DNA of 64,000 nucleotides from Armillaria gallica (Eukaryota > Basidiomycota > Agaricomycetes > Agaricales > Physalacriaceae). The position numbers were made by a program, and so were the translations under genes. Shown piece after piece: positions 32,723-45,837 of the stretch. The DNA lies in contig JBANDB010000020.1 of the NCBI GenBank assembly GCA_037576215.1, positions 186,001 through 250,000 of the forward strand, in the 5' to 3' direction. A model generated the notes under the pieces. It was not told the origin of the DNA. It did no database searches and saw only the letters and a program-made list of their open reading frames with translations. Each line of letters starts with the position of its first letter. Position 1 is the stretch's first letter.

Positions 32723-34885
32723 AGCTCACATTTTCTCACTCGGCTTTTTAATTATTCAATTAAAGAATATCATATTCATAACCCTAGGCTAACACTAGAT
32801 ATAGGATGAAAGGAGATGGGCGAGTGGGCAAGCCAGGAGCCTCAAAGGTAGTGCGCAAGCAAACAGGTCAATTAAGGAAGAAGCGCAGATCAGATACATG
32901 TCTTCCTGCACCACACAGAGCACAAACACATCAGACTTCACCTGCTCCCCCAATATGCAATGGTTCATGGCAATGTGGCATACCAGCAAAACCAAACCAA
33001 GCGAGCAGTTACAGAGATGTCAAGAGCATATGAAGATGCAAACACCACTACATGTATGCTGCATACAGTGAATGGACCGAGAGTCTGCAGACCATTAAGA
33101 TGAAAAAAGGTGGAAGAAAGATGGAAGATGATGTGGAAGTGTGCAACAACAGCCAGCAACTTCAAAAGACATGAGCCCAGGATGTCAAAGAGAAGATGTC
33201 CAGCCCGACAAGTAATGGGAAGGAAACAGAGATCCTTGGAATGAAGAGTTGTGAAATGGAGGTAAAAGTAGACAAAGGAAATGAAAATAAATATTCCTGC
33301 AAAGAGACCCATCCTCGCGATCAGGGCCAAAGCGATAAGTATTCGGCCCGATACTGGTAGGGGGGAAGTAAATTATATAATGAATAAATAAACTAAATAA
33401 ATAACCCTATTAGGAAGCAAGAGCTCGAGACATGGCCGTACTTTCATCCTTCCATCGATTCAGGGTCGTCGTAGCACAGATTTTCTACCACTTTTATATG
33501 ACAGAAGTATAATGCAACCTTTCTAGTTGGTCAGATTTTTTCTCTGTGCTTCGCACAGCCGGAATAGTGCAGATTGTCTGAAAGACACTGTAACCTAAAT
33601 TTCTATTCATGGAAGACTCGGATAGTGTCAGATACAACAAAACAGACATAATCCTGTCTTCATATAAGTAATCCACCTATCAGAATTATCAGAAAATGAA
33701 TGTCCACGATAAATTGATTATGTTTTCCTTTGCACTGAACGATTTACTGAGCAATGGAAACCTTCGGAGATGGCTTCATATAGAAAATATATCATAGAAT
33801 GGGAATATTTCTCTTCCCATGCTCTTAGAATCTTGATATGGTTTCCTGGTTTGCCATTAGCAGCAATGCAAAGGCCAGAAGCAACTGAACTGTGGCTAAA
33901 AATGTTTGTTTTAAGGTCTGACTCTCCTATGTAGACCAAACGGCCTGGAAATAAAACACAGACGTTCTGATTATCTAAATCTACAAGAATATACACTTGA
34001 GGATGCATAGAGAAGAGAAAGAAATACACAATGCCGATGCGAAGACGAGGTGGGGCTTATGCTGTGGGAAATAAATCTACATTTAGGCAGATTTCAAACT
34101 CAGAATCAGAATCAGTAAGATAGACGACATTTGCCGCCATCAGGTCACGTGTTGGTGTGTCACATCACGCATCACGCAGCCAAATTTTTGTCGTCAAAAA
34201 ATTTAATTCTGATTGGGGCTCTGGATGGCGTGTGACGAAGGGAGCGGCCATGGAGAACACTTTTCAATGCTTGGAGACCATCTTAAAGCCTGTAAGACGT
34301 CTTTGAGCTTTCAGAGCGCCCGAAGTATCTGGGAATATGAGCTAAGCCCTGCAAATAAATTTAAAAGGTAGCAGTAAACACTATTTGAGAGTGCTCTCAG
34401 CTCCCATTCTACGCTTTCCGAGGTCTTGGGTACTAGTTCGGGCGCCAGGAGCCCCCTGCCGACACCGGACACTACCATAATAGGCAGTAAATATGTCATG
34501 TGATAGCGGCCAAATATTTTTCATAAAAACTGAACTGCCTCCCAAAATGGCCAAAATAGCATTTGGGGCATTTTGGGACATCCGAATTTTTCGGTCTCAT
34601 AAGTCAAATACGGATTAATATTTTTACAATCTGTAACCACAGAATGATGGAATACATTATTCTGAACATATCTGTGGTTTTAGTTTCCACTGCCCGCCCT
34701 CCCGCTCCATGTAGAGGCGGCCCGACTATTGTCACACTTGTGATCATGTGACTTGATGGCAGCGAATGTCATCTATCTTATCTAGTCCCCTTACAAGTAA
34801 CGAGCCAAGTATGAGCCAAGTATTCGGCTTGTAACTGATGTCCGTGGAATTTACTGATTACTGTTACTGAATTCAAATTGAACGT
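32723..34885. other. Long stretch without a recognised gene
   Basis: 32.8-33.3 kb is purine-rich on the plus strand, which creates hydrophobic minus-strand frames (32965-33330) that I do not consider genes. 33360-33420 is AT-rich. No transposon ends found. Confidence 0.35.
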
Positions 34886-34915
34886 CACGTGAGCATCTCA
34901 CGTGGCCTCCACGTG
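34886..34915. promoter_or_regulatory. Three CACGTG boxes in 30 bases
   Basis: CACGTG occurs at 34886, 34898 and 34910, exactly 12 bases apart. CACGTG is the E-box bound by fungal bHLH regulators. No clear gene start is adjacent, so function is open; it may be a short tandem repeat. Confidence 0.5.
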
Positions 34916-36209
34916 ATCATCCGGATTTGATGCACTGATGAAGTCGTGTTGAACTTTTGCTACTCACCAACATGCACAGCCAAGCCCAGGAAGCTTCGTT
35001 TGGGTGCTTAAGTAATTTAAATACTTTTGATAACTCTTTGAATCAGTTTTTCATCCCCCTTTCTTTTCCGGACAACATATTGCTGGCCTTACAACCAACC
35101 AGTTATTATCTTCAAGCAATTTCAAGGCACATACGAACCACTGGGATGGGAGGCATCACCACCGTAAATTTGCTTGCCTGATATCTTTTGTGCTCCAGGA
35201 TTTTCTACTGACATTTAAACACAATGGGATCTGTTGATTGAGAGGAAGATATACCTCCTGATATCCTGGAGGCTGCTATGCAGAGATCAGGGATTTCGGA
35301 CGGCCATAATTCATACGTTACACTATATTTTGACAATCACAGCTGATAACTTTGTTGTAGGAAAGTCCCTGGTCTTACCACTGACTTCACTACTCCTATC
35401 CAGATTCCACTCAGTTTCACTTGAACCAAGCTCTGTGACTGCATCAATCAATGAAGATGGTCCCGAATGCTCACGATTCATTGCCCAGGACTCAGCTTGG
35501 ACTCAGCCGACATGTCTGGTACAATTATCCCGCAGATTCCAGTTTATTGCCCATAAATTTTATTCTGTTCAGCCCATTGACAGCATACACAACAACCGAG
35601 TTTTCTAATGCAAGCTCAAACATGTCTGGTACCACCTCTACCATTCCTGCTACCGTTTCAGTAGAAAAAGAATCATGCCAGAAAGGACTCTGAAAGTTGT
35701 TATGGGAGGAATGAGATTCAGGCTTCAGCTCTGCAAAAATAAGTGCAAGGATTGTGGGGAGACAGATTGTCTGGGTAGATACTGCTAGCGCAAAGAAACT
35801 GTGTTGGGAGACAGATTGGAGTTGATGTGAACACGACGAAGTCTCGCGTTCACATCACTGGACTAATATAGCAATTTCCTAATTCAGTAATTCTTTTTGA
35901 TTTATTTATTTATTTATATAATCCCACAGACATCAGTAATGAGCCTCGTATTCTTCATAAGCAAGCCAGTTCTCCTAACCAATAGGGAGAAATCGGAAAG
36001 AAAGAAATTTTCAGCCACATCGGCCATCATCTTCAGCCACCCGGCATACCAGCCGAAGCCTGCCAGATGCTTGCCAATCACTGCAAATTAGCTAAGCCAA
36101 CCCGGAGTATAGCCCCTGTCCAGACAGTTTGGCACTACTCACGACCAGTTACGGCTCCCTATAACCCTCTGTCGTTTCCTCATTCTTTGGAAAGAATCGG
36201 GGACTCGGC
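34916..36209. other. Stretch without a recognised gene
   Basis: Frames at 34957-35181 and 35234-35608 lack motifs. 35824-35856 can form a 9-bp hairpin (GATGTGAAC/GTTCACATC). Confidence 0.35.
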
Positions 36210-37304
36210 ATGATCCTCATAGGCTACGGCCAATCCTGTTTACAGATATTTGACGATGCCCAGCAGGAATTCTCGGCCGATGGCTATCCCTCTCTCCATC
36301 TAGTCATACCTGCCCTCGAGAAGCTACATGAAAGCCTCAGCAAACGTTTAGATGACCCAGCGTATGTACCATTTACGGCAGCTATTCAAGCCAGTCTCAA
36401 TGCCATTGAAGAATACTATTCCCGTACTGAGTACTCAGACGCCTACATTATATGCAGCGGTAAGTTACAATTAAATTTGCGTTTGTCTTGGGTGCTGACT
36501 CACTACACGATGTGGCAGTTCTTGATCCTATGCAGAAAATGTCCTGGTTCGACAAAGAATGGGATAGCAACACTCGAGCCCAAGCATGGCAACTTGTTCG
36601 TAGCAAGGTGCGTCTATTGTGTACCTAAAAGCTTGCAGATGACTCAGTCAATTTTGTATAGTTCAAAGAAAGATATGACAAGATGTACAGCGCAGATGGT
36701 GCTCCACCGCCTATGGCCAAGACATCAAAGAAGAGCACCAAGATGCGGCGTCTCCTATCAGATTCTTACAGCGAGCCACCACCCATACCATTGCCCCCGA
36801 CTGCGGCATTTCCAGCGTGGGAAACCAGCTTCAATGATTATATGAATGGCGCCGACTATCTGTCAGAAGGCCAGTCCATTGTTACTTGGTGGGGGGTAGG
36901 TTCCTCAGTTGATCCTTGCTATATTATCACTCCTGACTGCTGTCTAGCTGAACTCTGATTGTCTCCCCGTTTGGGCAGCAATTGCACGAGACTATCTGCC
37001 AATTATGGCGTTGTCAGTCTCAAGTGAATGTGTATTCTCAGGTGGGGGTCTTACCATCACCAAACTTCGTAATTGCTTGCGTGGCGATGTTGTCAAGGTC
37101 CTCCAACTCCTGAAATATGCGCTTCATAATGATAATGACTATTTTAGAGACAAGTGCTCGTTGGCAGCAGAGGAGGCTCTAGAGGATGAGCAGATGATAA
37201 AGGAAGACACGATGAAGGATATTGTCGCACCAGAGTGGGATTTGGCTGATGGCTGCTTTCTGGAAGATGACACGAGTGGTCTAGATAGTACATTTGAGGA
37301 TTAG
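36210..37304 (+). pseudogene. hAT-family transposase, C-terminal half
   Basis: Joined exons give the C-terminal part of a hAT transposase of a cut-and-paste element: LHLVIPALEKLHESLSKRLD, EEYYSRTEYSDAYIICS, intron 36461-36518, VLDPMQKMSWFDKEWDS, intron, FKERYDKMYSADG, a Pro-rich linker, DYLSEGQSIVTWWG, intron 36897-36949. The hAT dimerisation domain follows: LPVWAAIARDYLPIMALSVS, SECVFSGGG, LTITKLRNCLRGD, VLQLLKYAL, and an acidic tail ending at 37304. Introns have normal GT-AG ends and there are no internal stops in this half. The N-terminal BED zinc finger and the first catalytic residues are absent, so the copy is 5'-truncated. The usual S-S-E-R-x-F-S is changed to S-S-E-C-V-F-S. Confidence 0.8.
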
Positions 37305-37362
37305 CGCGATACCACTATACACATTGTACTGATGCACGCAGAATAAGTATGGAGTTACCAGT

Positions 37363-37470
37363 CAAAAAGCCCAGGCTCAAGCCTCAGCCCGGCTTGAGCC
37401 TTGTTGGGCTTGGGCTTTCGAATTTAGTGAGCCCGGCCCTACTCAAGCCCAGCCTGGCCTTTCACAACAC
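37363..37470. repeat. GC-rich subterminal repeat cluster downstream of the hAT gene
   Basis: Words such as AAGCCCAGGCTCAAGCC, CGGCTTGAGCC, GGGCTTGGGCTTTCG and CAAGCCCAGCCTGGCC alternate in both orientations. Such motifs are usual near hAT ends; the exact terminus and an 8-bp duplication were not found. Confidence 0.5.
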
Positions 37471-38971
37471 TAGCCGTGCTCACAGCGGCCCATTTCGCTA
37501 AGTGAACCGTCAGAAAGCTAAGTGCAAGAAAGAAAAGTAGTATTCTCACCTATGAAAGCCACATCAACACCTTAACACCATCAGAAGTCATCAGCTGTCC
37601 AGCGAAGAACGTTCTTCAAAATTTGGCCATCAATGTTGTCTTTGACGTCTACAGCTTGGAGGAGATTGTGATTGTGATTGTGGTTCTGAGTACCTCAGGC
37701 AACGCTTTGTGACAACTTGAGTTCGTCATTCTAACTGCATCAGTATCAATGTAATTTCCGGTAATTGGCAGGGATAGTAGTACAAATAGACCTGAATTTG
37801 CTGTGGCGCAGAGTAGTCTTAGACAAGTTGCCAGCATCAAGGTCTCTTTTGTCAGTCACAATGAGATGTAACTCGTCGATGAAAAGGATAACCCTCCTGG
37901 ACTTTTCTTGGAGCGTATCGTGCCAACTTCAGCTTCGCTGACTTTCCCAGACTTCCTGGACTTTATCTGTGTTTTTCCCGCTTCCTCTGCATCTTCATAA
38001 TCCCTCGCTTGCCACCATCTTGACAACTCGCCCGCCCTGCAAGATCGGTGGTGCTCTGTGACGCTCCCTGTCCCTCCCAAGCTCGGAAACATGTAAATGA
38101 CCTGGATGAAGGAGAGATTAGCACGAATGTAGATGAAATGGGAACAACTTGTCTACATATTCAGCCCACCAAATTGACATAGGACCGTCAGATGTATCCA
38201 GAGGGGCGGTTTCCCTGATGCCAGACAAGAGAGCGATTCTCGTTCCTTGTCAAGTGAGCAAAACGAATGCTTCCTTCGGGTAGTTGCAGGTCACAGATGA
38301 TTTGGGTACGCACTCTGCAATAGTGGTGGCACCGAGGGAGTTCCCTTTCTAGCTCTTCAGAGCAGAAACTAAGTTATTTTCTTCACGATCCGTCCATAGA
38401 AACAAACGACTGGTGTAGTTTTATTCTGGGGTATCATCTGGAAACCATTAGCAATCGATCAACTTGGCCAGCAATGTGAGGTTGAACTCACTCACTAAAG
38501 TGACCTTGCACGTCCAAGCTCCCGCTCCCGCTTGAAATAATGTTATCCGCACCTTTAGTCGTCATTATCCCCCCCACCCCATCCTTGCACTGGATGTTGA
38601 GCAGCTCGTAGCGGTCAGGCCGATGGATAGGATCTCCTTACTCGACTGGTTGAAGGATCAACAAGTTGAAAGGTGAGCACGACGAGTGAGCAAAAGAGAA
38701 GAGTGTGGGTGACTGTTATTATAGCCACCCATGTTACGAGATAAGATAAGACTACTTGAATTTGAGAAACCTATATAGATGCTATAAGAGCGTGCACTTG
38801 AGGGACCATATACCTCTCAGACTCTGCTCCGCTAGTTCTACTGCGGCACCAGACACCAAGACAATCACGAACCAAACCAGTTTGTCTCTAGTTTTCCCAT
38901 CACCGTAAAGTTACTGCTGGTAAAGACACTGCAGTTATCAAGACCACTTGGGCACTTGAAGCTCCGCTGCG
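37471..38971. other. Stretch without a recognised gene
   Basis: No convincing frame or repeat structure. Confidence 0.35.
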
Positions 38972-39800
38972 TCAGAGGCAATGAAGGCAACACCGCATGA
39001 AATGTCGTATGACAGTAGCTCCTGACAGTAATGATGACGGTAGAAGCACGATTGCCCGAAGATCCCAGAAGTACACGTCGCTGCCATCAGAGGCACCGAT
39101 GGAGCGTTCAGTGAGACAGAAGCACAGTAAGAGTTGAAGTGTAGGAGTTACACCATCGTGCTGACTCAGCCACTCATCCAGCTCGATGACTCTATTTATC
39201 ATATGCCTTTCTTTCTTCCTGACTGCCATGATCTCTACTCCGTCGGCGCAACGACCTTTGTAACTCCCATGAGGCCATCCCGTACATACAGCTCTGCAAG
39301 ATTGCCCAATGGACAGCCCGCTCTTGTCCTGGATGAGGTCGCTTTCACAGCATACTATTACTACAATTTCTCCTTCCACTGGCACTTGTGTTTGCGATAT
39401 GTACACGAGGCTTGGCTGGCACCCTTTGTTGATCACTGGAAGGGTGCATTTTGGGCTGGCACAACATATTATACCCCTTTTCTGCTCTTGCTGAAAAGGT
39501 CTCTGAATGTTCGTTCGCCGCCCTGCGCCTGGATCACTCTCTGTCACTATGCATTTGCTTTTATTGCATAATGCACTATGCAACGATGACTGCTGTCAGT
39601 TGCGGACTTCCCCTCATTCGCGAGCCATCAGGAGGATGTCTCCTTCTACATTATTACGCCGTAATTTCTTTCGCTGCGCTGTACATGTCATCGGTGCTTT
39701 GGATTGCCTGGGACCGTCCCTCAGGCCTCAAGGCCTCATTCTTCAATGCCCATGAAGACTGCATTCCCTTAATGTACACTGAAAATGGCCCTTGTGTTTG
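38972..39800. other. Overlapping open frames of unclear status
   Basis: A 203-codon minus frame (39583-38972) and a 145-codon plus frame (39134-39571) overlap. The minus frame contains INRVIELDEWLSQHDG, coded by the repeated word at 39159-39193. Neither shows a known domain, so I do not choose between them. Confidence 0.3.
39159..39193 (-). repeat. Dispersed 35-bp word coding VIELDEWLSQH, copy 1
   Basis: GAGTCATCGAGCTGGATGAG then TGGCTGAGTCAGCAC on the minus strand; the same with one change lies on the plus strand at 50651-50685, and a weaker form near 19840 (minus). Origin unknown. Confidence 0.65.
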
Positions 39801-40818
39801 AACATACCCCACCTGCATTGAGGAGACATTGTCTCATATGGTTTCAGTTTTGTCAGTTTTATGACGCTGGCATGATGATACTTGTATAGGTCGCGAATAT
39901 TCAATATATTTACCTTTCGTTTACACCCTAGTCCCTTCGTATGGGTCCGATCCCATGAGACGCTTCATAGTTCCCGACACTATGATGTCAGTCACAGTGG
40001 CAGGGCCCTGCACGGTCTGCGATGCTACTATAAAGTATATTGATGGCTTGGTAGCAACGGTGCAGAAAACATTGGCTGTTTCCTTTTTAGGGACTGTTTG
40101 CCAGTGCGACGACTACTAATACTACTCTAAGTACACCGCCCTCACCACCATCATGATCCTATTTGTCCCTTTTCGTACCCATATGTTGTGATGATATTTA
40201 TACTTCGCGCCCTACTAAGTTACCTGGGACACGCAGTCTATGAAGACTGCATTTCCTTCATGTAAGTACACTGAAATCATTAGATGACGTTGAACAGACG
40301 TTTGCCTTTCCACTTTCTACATCCACATCTAGCATTCTTACACTTGTCTTCCACTTGTAGGAAAGGTAAAGTGCAGTAAGTCACAGAAACAGTGAAACAG
40401 AGGTCAATTTGTGCTCCGGCTGGGTGTGGACACAATTTGATGGTGGACCAGGCAGTCGGCGTCGTTGCCTGACACCCCCGACCAAGGCTTCTCATTGATA
40501 GAAGATCGAATGTCAAAGACTAAGAAAATGAGGTGAACTGAGTAAGTGCCAAGAAGAATAAATAGAATTTTATTCGGAATAATCGTTCCGGTAGAAGTCG
40601 GGAATCTGACTTCGCAGATACATGATAGGGTATTTCGGTTCATTCTTGGAAACACTCAGAACCCAAATTTGATAGGGAGTTGCCCGTGCCTATATAACTT
40701 ATAATGCGCTAGTTTGTCAGAACCATCAGAAACGTCCTCAATGGAGAAAAAAAACTAACGAAAGCCAATATATATTTCATACTGCGAAACTACGTTGCCA
40801 TCACCAGGACTCTTGAAT

Positions 40819-43800
40819 CTAAATATTCAGATTGTACCTATGGTCTGTAATCGTCAGACCTTTCGTCATCTGATGTTTTCTCCGATGGTGGGACCCCGTC
40901 AGCCGCCGTACCCCATCCACATCCATATTGCTGTTTTCCATAGAGGCATCTGCTTTCATATCTGTGGCGCCATCATCACCGCCACCATCGTCATCGCCTT
41001 TGCCATCATCATTTTGTTCATCTTCACTGCTGTAGCAATCATAGTCCGTTATTGCTTGCCAATCCGAGTAGACGTCCGGTTCTATTTTTTTGATAAGACC
41101 ACAGATGATATAAAGCTACCAGACTCACATAAGATGTCAGTCTTTCTCCGAACTAAAAATAGGGGCCTAATGTGCAAATGTTTGATTTTCTGGGCCCTGT
41201 ACGCATTGAGAAAGTCCTTGGTTAGATCCATGTGCAAAAAGCTATCCATGGCATCTGCAACATTCTTCTCAAAGGATTTCAAGTCGAACAAAGTACTTTC
41301 GTGTTCTCCGAAATCCTTCCATGCTTTGATAGCCCTTCGAGCATAGTATATCAATGACCGTCCAAAATGTGCCGCTGAGCTCCTAGCAAAATCACCGATA
41401 TCGAGGGACAGGGCGCGACAGTCGACACCCTCTTTGAGATGGATCCTCGATACAAGGGATTTAAGGGAGTCGCCCTGCATATCTTCTGAAAGAAAGACTA
41501 GACAATAATCTTTTCGCAAGCGCTGCATGATGGATATGTATGCGGCGGCTGCCATGGCATATGAGGGTTTCATGTCATCCGTAGTGTCATCAACAGTATC
41601 TAGGCAGGGATCCAGGGCTGAGCCGAATATACAAAGATTTCCCAAAGCAACGAGGTCCAGCAGTCCCGCTCTTGTCATAGGGGGGATATCACTGTCATGA
41701 CCTGAAAGTATCTGGTAAGGATGGAAGAGGACCTTCCTAAGAGTCACTTACCTTCGGGTCCTTTATCACTTATAATCATACAGAAGTAACACATCAGGCG
41801 AAGAAGGAGCCCTCGAAGTTCGCAGTGTAGAACATTAACGATCCTGAATTTGAGCATACAGGTGTGAACATAACCTGCGACCGTTCTTGACAGTGTCACC
41901 GTCGCATAGACATGATGACCCCTCACAATCGAGTTCTCAAGGGTGACTACCGCATGATGGGTATCTGGCTGCATGTAACTTTTCCGGATGTTAGTGTGCT
42001 CCGCAGATTACTCGGGTATGACTTACAAGGCAGAGCCGGGTTCGAGAATAACAACCTCTGCCTCCCATTGATCAGCGTCAGGAATGAATCCAGGTGCCCA
42101 ATCCCTCATGTACTCGTCAATGCGACTGTCGTGCCTTGTACCTTGCGCTTCTGGGTAGCGACGCTGAAACACATACCACAGCTTCCGCCCACACAGAACC
42201 TCGACAATGGTACCAACACCATGACAATCCGGATGAAGGTAGCTAATGGCCCCTTTTGTCACCACCAACCAGAAGCTCGTTGCAGTTATTGGATACTGCG
42301 CTTCGAAGATGTCATCCGGTAAGTTAGAAGTCTGCTCAAACGCTCTGATGCGACTTGAAACAATCCTAAAAACGGACGATGTTCAGAAACGAAAAGAGTC
42401 TAAAGCTTGTTGCTTACAGCTGTAAAGGGTGGGTAGTATGAGTACTACAAGGAAGAGAGAGGGCATTCAAAACACAGCCATTCTCTTCCAAACCTTCTTG
42501 ATACAGGTCACGTAATGATGCTTGGACGTGAATGTCGTCCATAGTGTTCTCGGAGCTTTGTCGCTGATGATCTGGCAGAGTATTTAAGGATCCGTTCAGA
42601 AGTCCAGGCAAAAAAACCAACCTTGGACATCTCGAAGTAAATCGATATTGCCAATTTGAGACAGATCTTGTAAAGACCAGGTCAGCAAGGGGGTCTGTGT
42701 ACCATACAGAAGTATGTTGTAACTGCGGAAGGTCTCCAAGGTTCCACTAGGATTGTTCACTGCATGGCGGAGGCTCAAGGCGGCAATCATCGATTCTTCT
42801 GCTGTCTCCTTGAGCTTATACAAAGGGGCCCCTGTGGGGCCAGTTTTATTGCAAGCATTCCAGCCAACAAGTGTCTTGCGATCATCTAACTCCTAAGAAA
42901 CTTCAATGAGGCACACATAAGAAAAGTATATGGGCCCATACATTGGATTTCAGCAGAAAATATTCGAAAGATGCGTACGAATTTGTTCTGGGAACCCAAA
43001 GCAGGGGTGATTCGATTCCGGTCATTGAATGAGACAGACCTCGGTCGACCTTAGCCTTCTTCAAGGCGACATCGACACTGGTATCAATAGTATGGGATCG
43101 TCCCCTTTTTCGGCCCGAGATAGACGGAACGATATCCTGCAACCCCATTATTTGCAGCGAAGGAGCCATCAACATCAATTCCCACCAGCTCGTATCGATG
43201 TCTTGTGAGAGTTTCCTCTCATGCTGTATCTGTTGTGATCGAGATAAAAATCGAGATTTTGAACTTGTTTCCCGAACTGGTGGTAGTTCTCCTACGACAA
43301 TGTCTTGTACACGGATCGGCTCGATGTCCTGAAACATAGCAGGGGGAAGGGACGGTGAGGTTTTCCACTCTGGTCGTTTATCAAAGGACGGATAGTTCTC
43401 ATGGCCCCATTTGTGTACTCGATATGTCAATAGTCGAACGACCTTGGGAACCGATTCATGTTTGAGGGGTGGTGGCTGATCGCGAGGAAGAGTAAAGGGC
43501 ACAGTGCGAGATCTTGACTGCCGCCTTGGTCGTGGGACTCGACGCGGAGGTTGCGACCTAGCTCTACCTCGGTCGTTTGTATCCTTCTCGGGACCAACCC
43601 TGGCAATCCAGCGGCCTCTGCTGTCCTCTAGCCACTCAGATATCTCCTGGCCGACTCTGGCTTCCAAACCAGGAATACGGTTATGCTGAATGTACTGGAT
43701 ATTGCGCTCAAACCATGTGTCCTCCCCTTGATAGCCAGTCCATCGCATATTGCCTTGGCTCACGTTTCCCTTTGACACCTGCTTGCGTGAATCCATATTG

Positions 43801-45165
43801 TCAACCAATGGAGCAACATTTTCCAGGAACTTGTTCAATCCAACTTCGCTCGTCCAAGATCCCCAAGCGACCCCAACAATGCAATGCCAAAGTAGTTCCT
43901 CAACTCATAGAATAAGCTCTGGCTTCCCAAGCGAGGACAGCCATCCACCTATCTGGGAGAAAATGTCAACAATACAATCAAGGAACGAACAAAAAAGGAT
44001 ACTTGTAAAGCAAGCGGTGTGCTCAACGTCTGACCCATCCCTTGGCCCATAATAAGCAAAAGTGGAGATATTGCCACAGCGTTTGCGAAGGCTTGTTTCC
44101 AGCGGGGCATATTTTGCTTAAACCGCTTCATTGTTTCTTCGTTTCCCATGACCATTCGGATGTTGGGGTGTTGGAAGGTTCTGTCGATAAACCTTCTGGG
44201 GTCAAGGCAGTTTGCTTACCACAAAAAGGTGCCTACCTTTGCCAAATCGTAGTCTGCTCCACTCCACCATGCTGAGGCAATGATTAGAATGAAAGCTTGT
44301 CAGACAGTAAGGCGCTCACATAGCAAAGTAGCCTGATATGAAAAGCTACACCGTCCACAACACAGAGCGCCTTCAACCAATTCTTCGCTGACTCATGCTT
44401 CCAATGACTTGTAAGAAGGCAAATATCTCCATGCAAGATCTCTTCCCCCAGTGTTGCTTCTGACCCCAGTCCAGGAAGAGCCATCAATTTCTTTTCCGTA
44501 TACATACGAAGCGATGTGTGGATGGCGTCAAGTTTGCGAGGCCAGTTATCGAGTCTCTTTAAGAACTTTACAGAGCTTAAGTAAGCGAAGCACGGAAAGA
44601 AAAGCCAACGAACATACGCCCATGTGGCAATCCTCGAGGTGTAGCGTCTTGGAAAAGCTCAGGTAAAACGTTCGACTCGGCAATCGCAGAAAACCAGCAG
44701 CAATATTGGTGGCTTTCACAAGGACGAGGGTCTCAAGAAGTCCTGCAGACTTGGTTTGGCTGCGACCGCCACTTAAGTTGTCAATGCGCATTTGAGGATC
44801 ACCTTTATTCCAGCCTTCATCGGCGACAGACTTGAGGGATCTTGCCATGGCCTTCCCAAACTGCAATATTTGGATATCTTGATCACTTCCTCCTGCATGC
44901 AGTTCAAACCATTGCTTGGGGTCAAGAGTCATCTCGAGGAATTGACGACAGGAAATGGGCAATGACCAGACCAAAGAAGACCGCTTTGCTGCACTATATC
45001 CCATTGCTGAAGATAGTAGAAACGTAAGCACCAGTATGAATGAACAAATGCACTGCGTCACAGATCATACACCCATACAAAGCACAGGGAAATGCACCAA
45101 GACATGGAGAGGAAAGGTTTCTCACCAGGTTTGCTTGCTACATGCTGGGAAGGTTGGATCGACAT
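40819..45165 (-). CDS. JmjC/cupin-domain protein, multi-exon, metal site intact
   Basis: JmjC-like proteins are Fe(II)/2-oxoglutarate dioxygenase relatives. Start ATG at 45165 (MSIQPSQHVASKP), intron 45007-45125, then AMGYSAAKRSSLVWSLPISC and helical N-terminal segments; a Pro/Arg-rich region near 43500; KAKVDRG; LTWSLQDLSQIGNIDL; GLEENGCVLNALSLPC. The cupin domain has GAISYLHPDCHGVGT with the His-x-Asp pair, CGRKLWYVFQRR, VVILEPGSALF and, after an intron, MQPDTHHAVVTLENS with the distal His. A helical part (GLLDLVALGNLCIF, SLDIGDFARSSAAHFGRSL) and an Asp-rich tail (DDGKGDDDGGGDDGATD) end at TAG 40819-40821. Possible faults: a TGA near 43901 (LIL-stop-VEELLW) and an unclear last splice. A truncated, inverted paralogue is at 54.4-56.7 kb. 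Substrate unknown; histone demethylation is not shown. Confidence 0.7.
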
Positions 45166-45305
45166 AGTGGTTGGTGGTAAAGAATGAAGCGCAGGAAATA
45201 TCTGACGGTCATCGGCATCGGCCGTGCTGCTTTTCTTCCTGTTGCAGCATTTCAATCTCCAAATGTCACGTGTGCCACTGCCAGTCTTGAACGAGCCTGA
45301 ATCCG

Positions 45306-45420
45306 ACCCTTTCCCTTTAAAAGGGTTTATAAAGGGTTTTAAACGTTTTATTTTACCTTTTATTTTACATGACCTGGTAAAGGGTAAAACAAAGGGTAAA
45401 CAAATGGTAAAGGGTACACG
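45306..45420. repeat. AAAGGG-rich fold-back repeat, copy 1
   Basis: CCCTTTAAAAGGGTTTATAAA near the left and several GGTAAAGGGTA words at the right can pair. Similar to 45743-45837. Confidence 0.55.
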
Positions 45421-45742
45421 AACCGCACATAATATAGGTGCAATGGACAACACTTGTGTGATGTTATGAATGGTTGGCCATGAAACATATAAACGATAAT
45501 GCAATTCCGGTCATATTCATGTCTAGGTATAGACATAACCGCCTCGGCCTGAGCTCGGCAGAAGACTCGGGCCGCACCGGGCCATTTTTTGATATTTACT
45601 GGGAACTTTTCAAGGCTGCATATCAAAGCTACAAGTCATCAGAGGTATGAGCAAGTGTACATGGGCATGTACTGGATTATAGAGGCTCAATCCAGGGTAG
45701 TTACAGGATCCTCTGTGCAATAGCAGGAGATCACGTGATATA

Positions 45743-45837
45743 ACCCTTTATAAAGGGTTACAAATAGTTTACAAAGCTTTTCGAACCCTTTTCCTTTATT
45801 TTGCTGGGACTGGCAAAGGAAAAGTAAAGGGTTGGAG
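45743..45837. repeat. AAAGGG-rich fold-back repeat, copy 2
   Basis: AACCCTTTATAAAGGGTT is palindromic, and AACCCTTTTCCTTTATTTTG pairs with GGCAAAGGAAAAGTAAAGGG. Looks like a small fold-back element. Confidence 0.6.

Noticed and set aside
32965..33330. Minus-strand 121-codon hydrophobic frame
   Set aside because: Complement of purine-rich DNA, which gives Phe/Leu/Ile/Ser-rich chance frames; no family motif.
40795..41346. Plus-strand frame with strong hydrophobic segments (VIAFAIIILFIFTAVAII)
   Set aside because: It is the complement of the Asp-rich tail and last exons of the minus-strand JmjC gene; antisense of GAT/GAC runs reads as Ile/Val.
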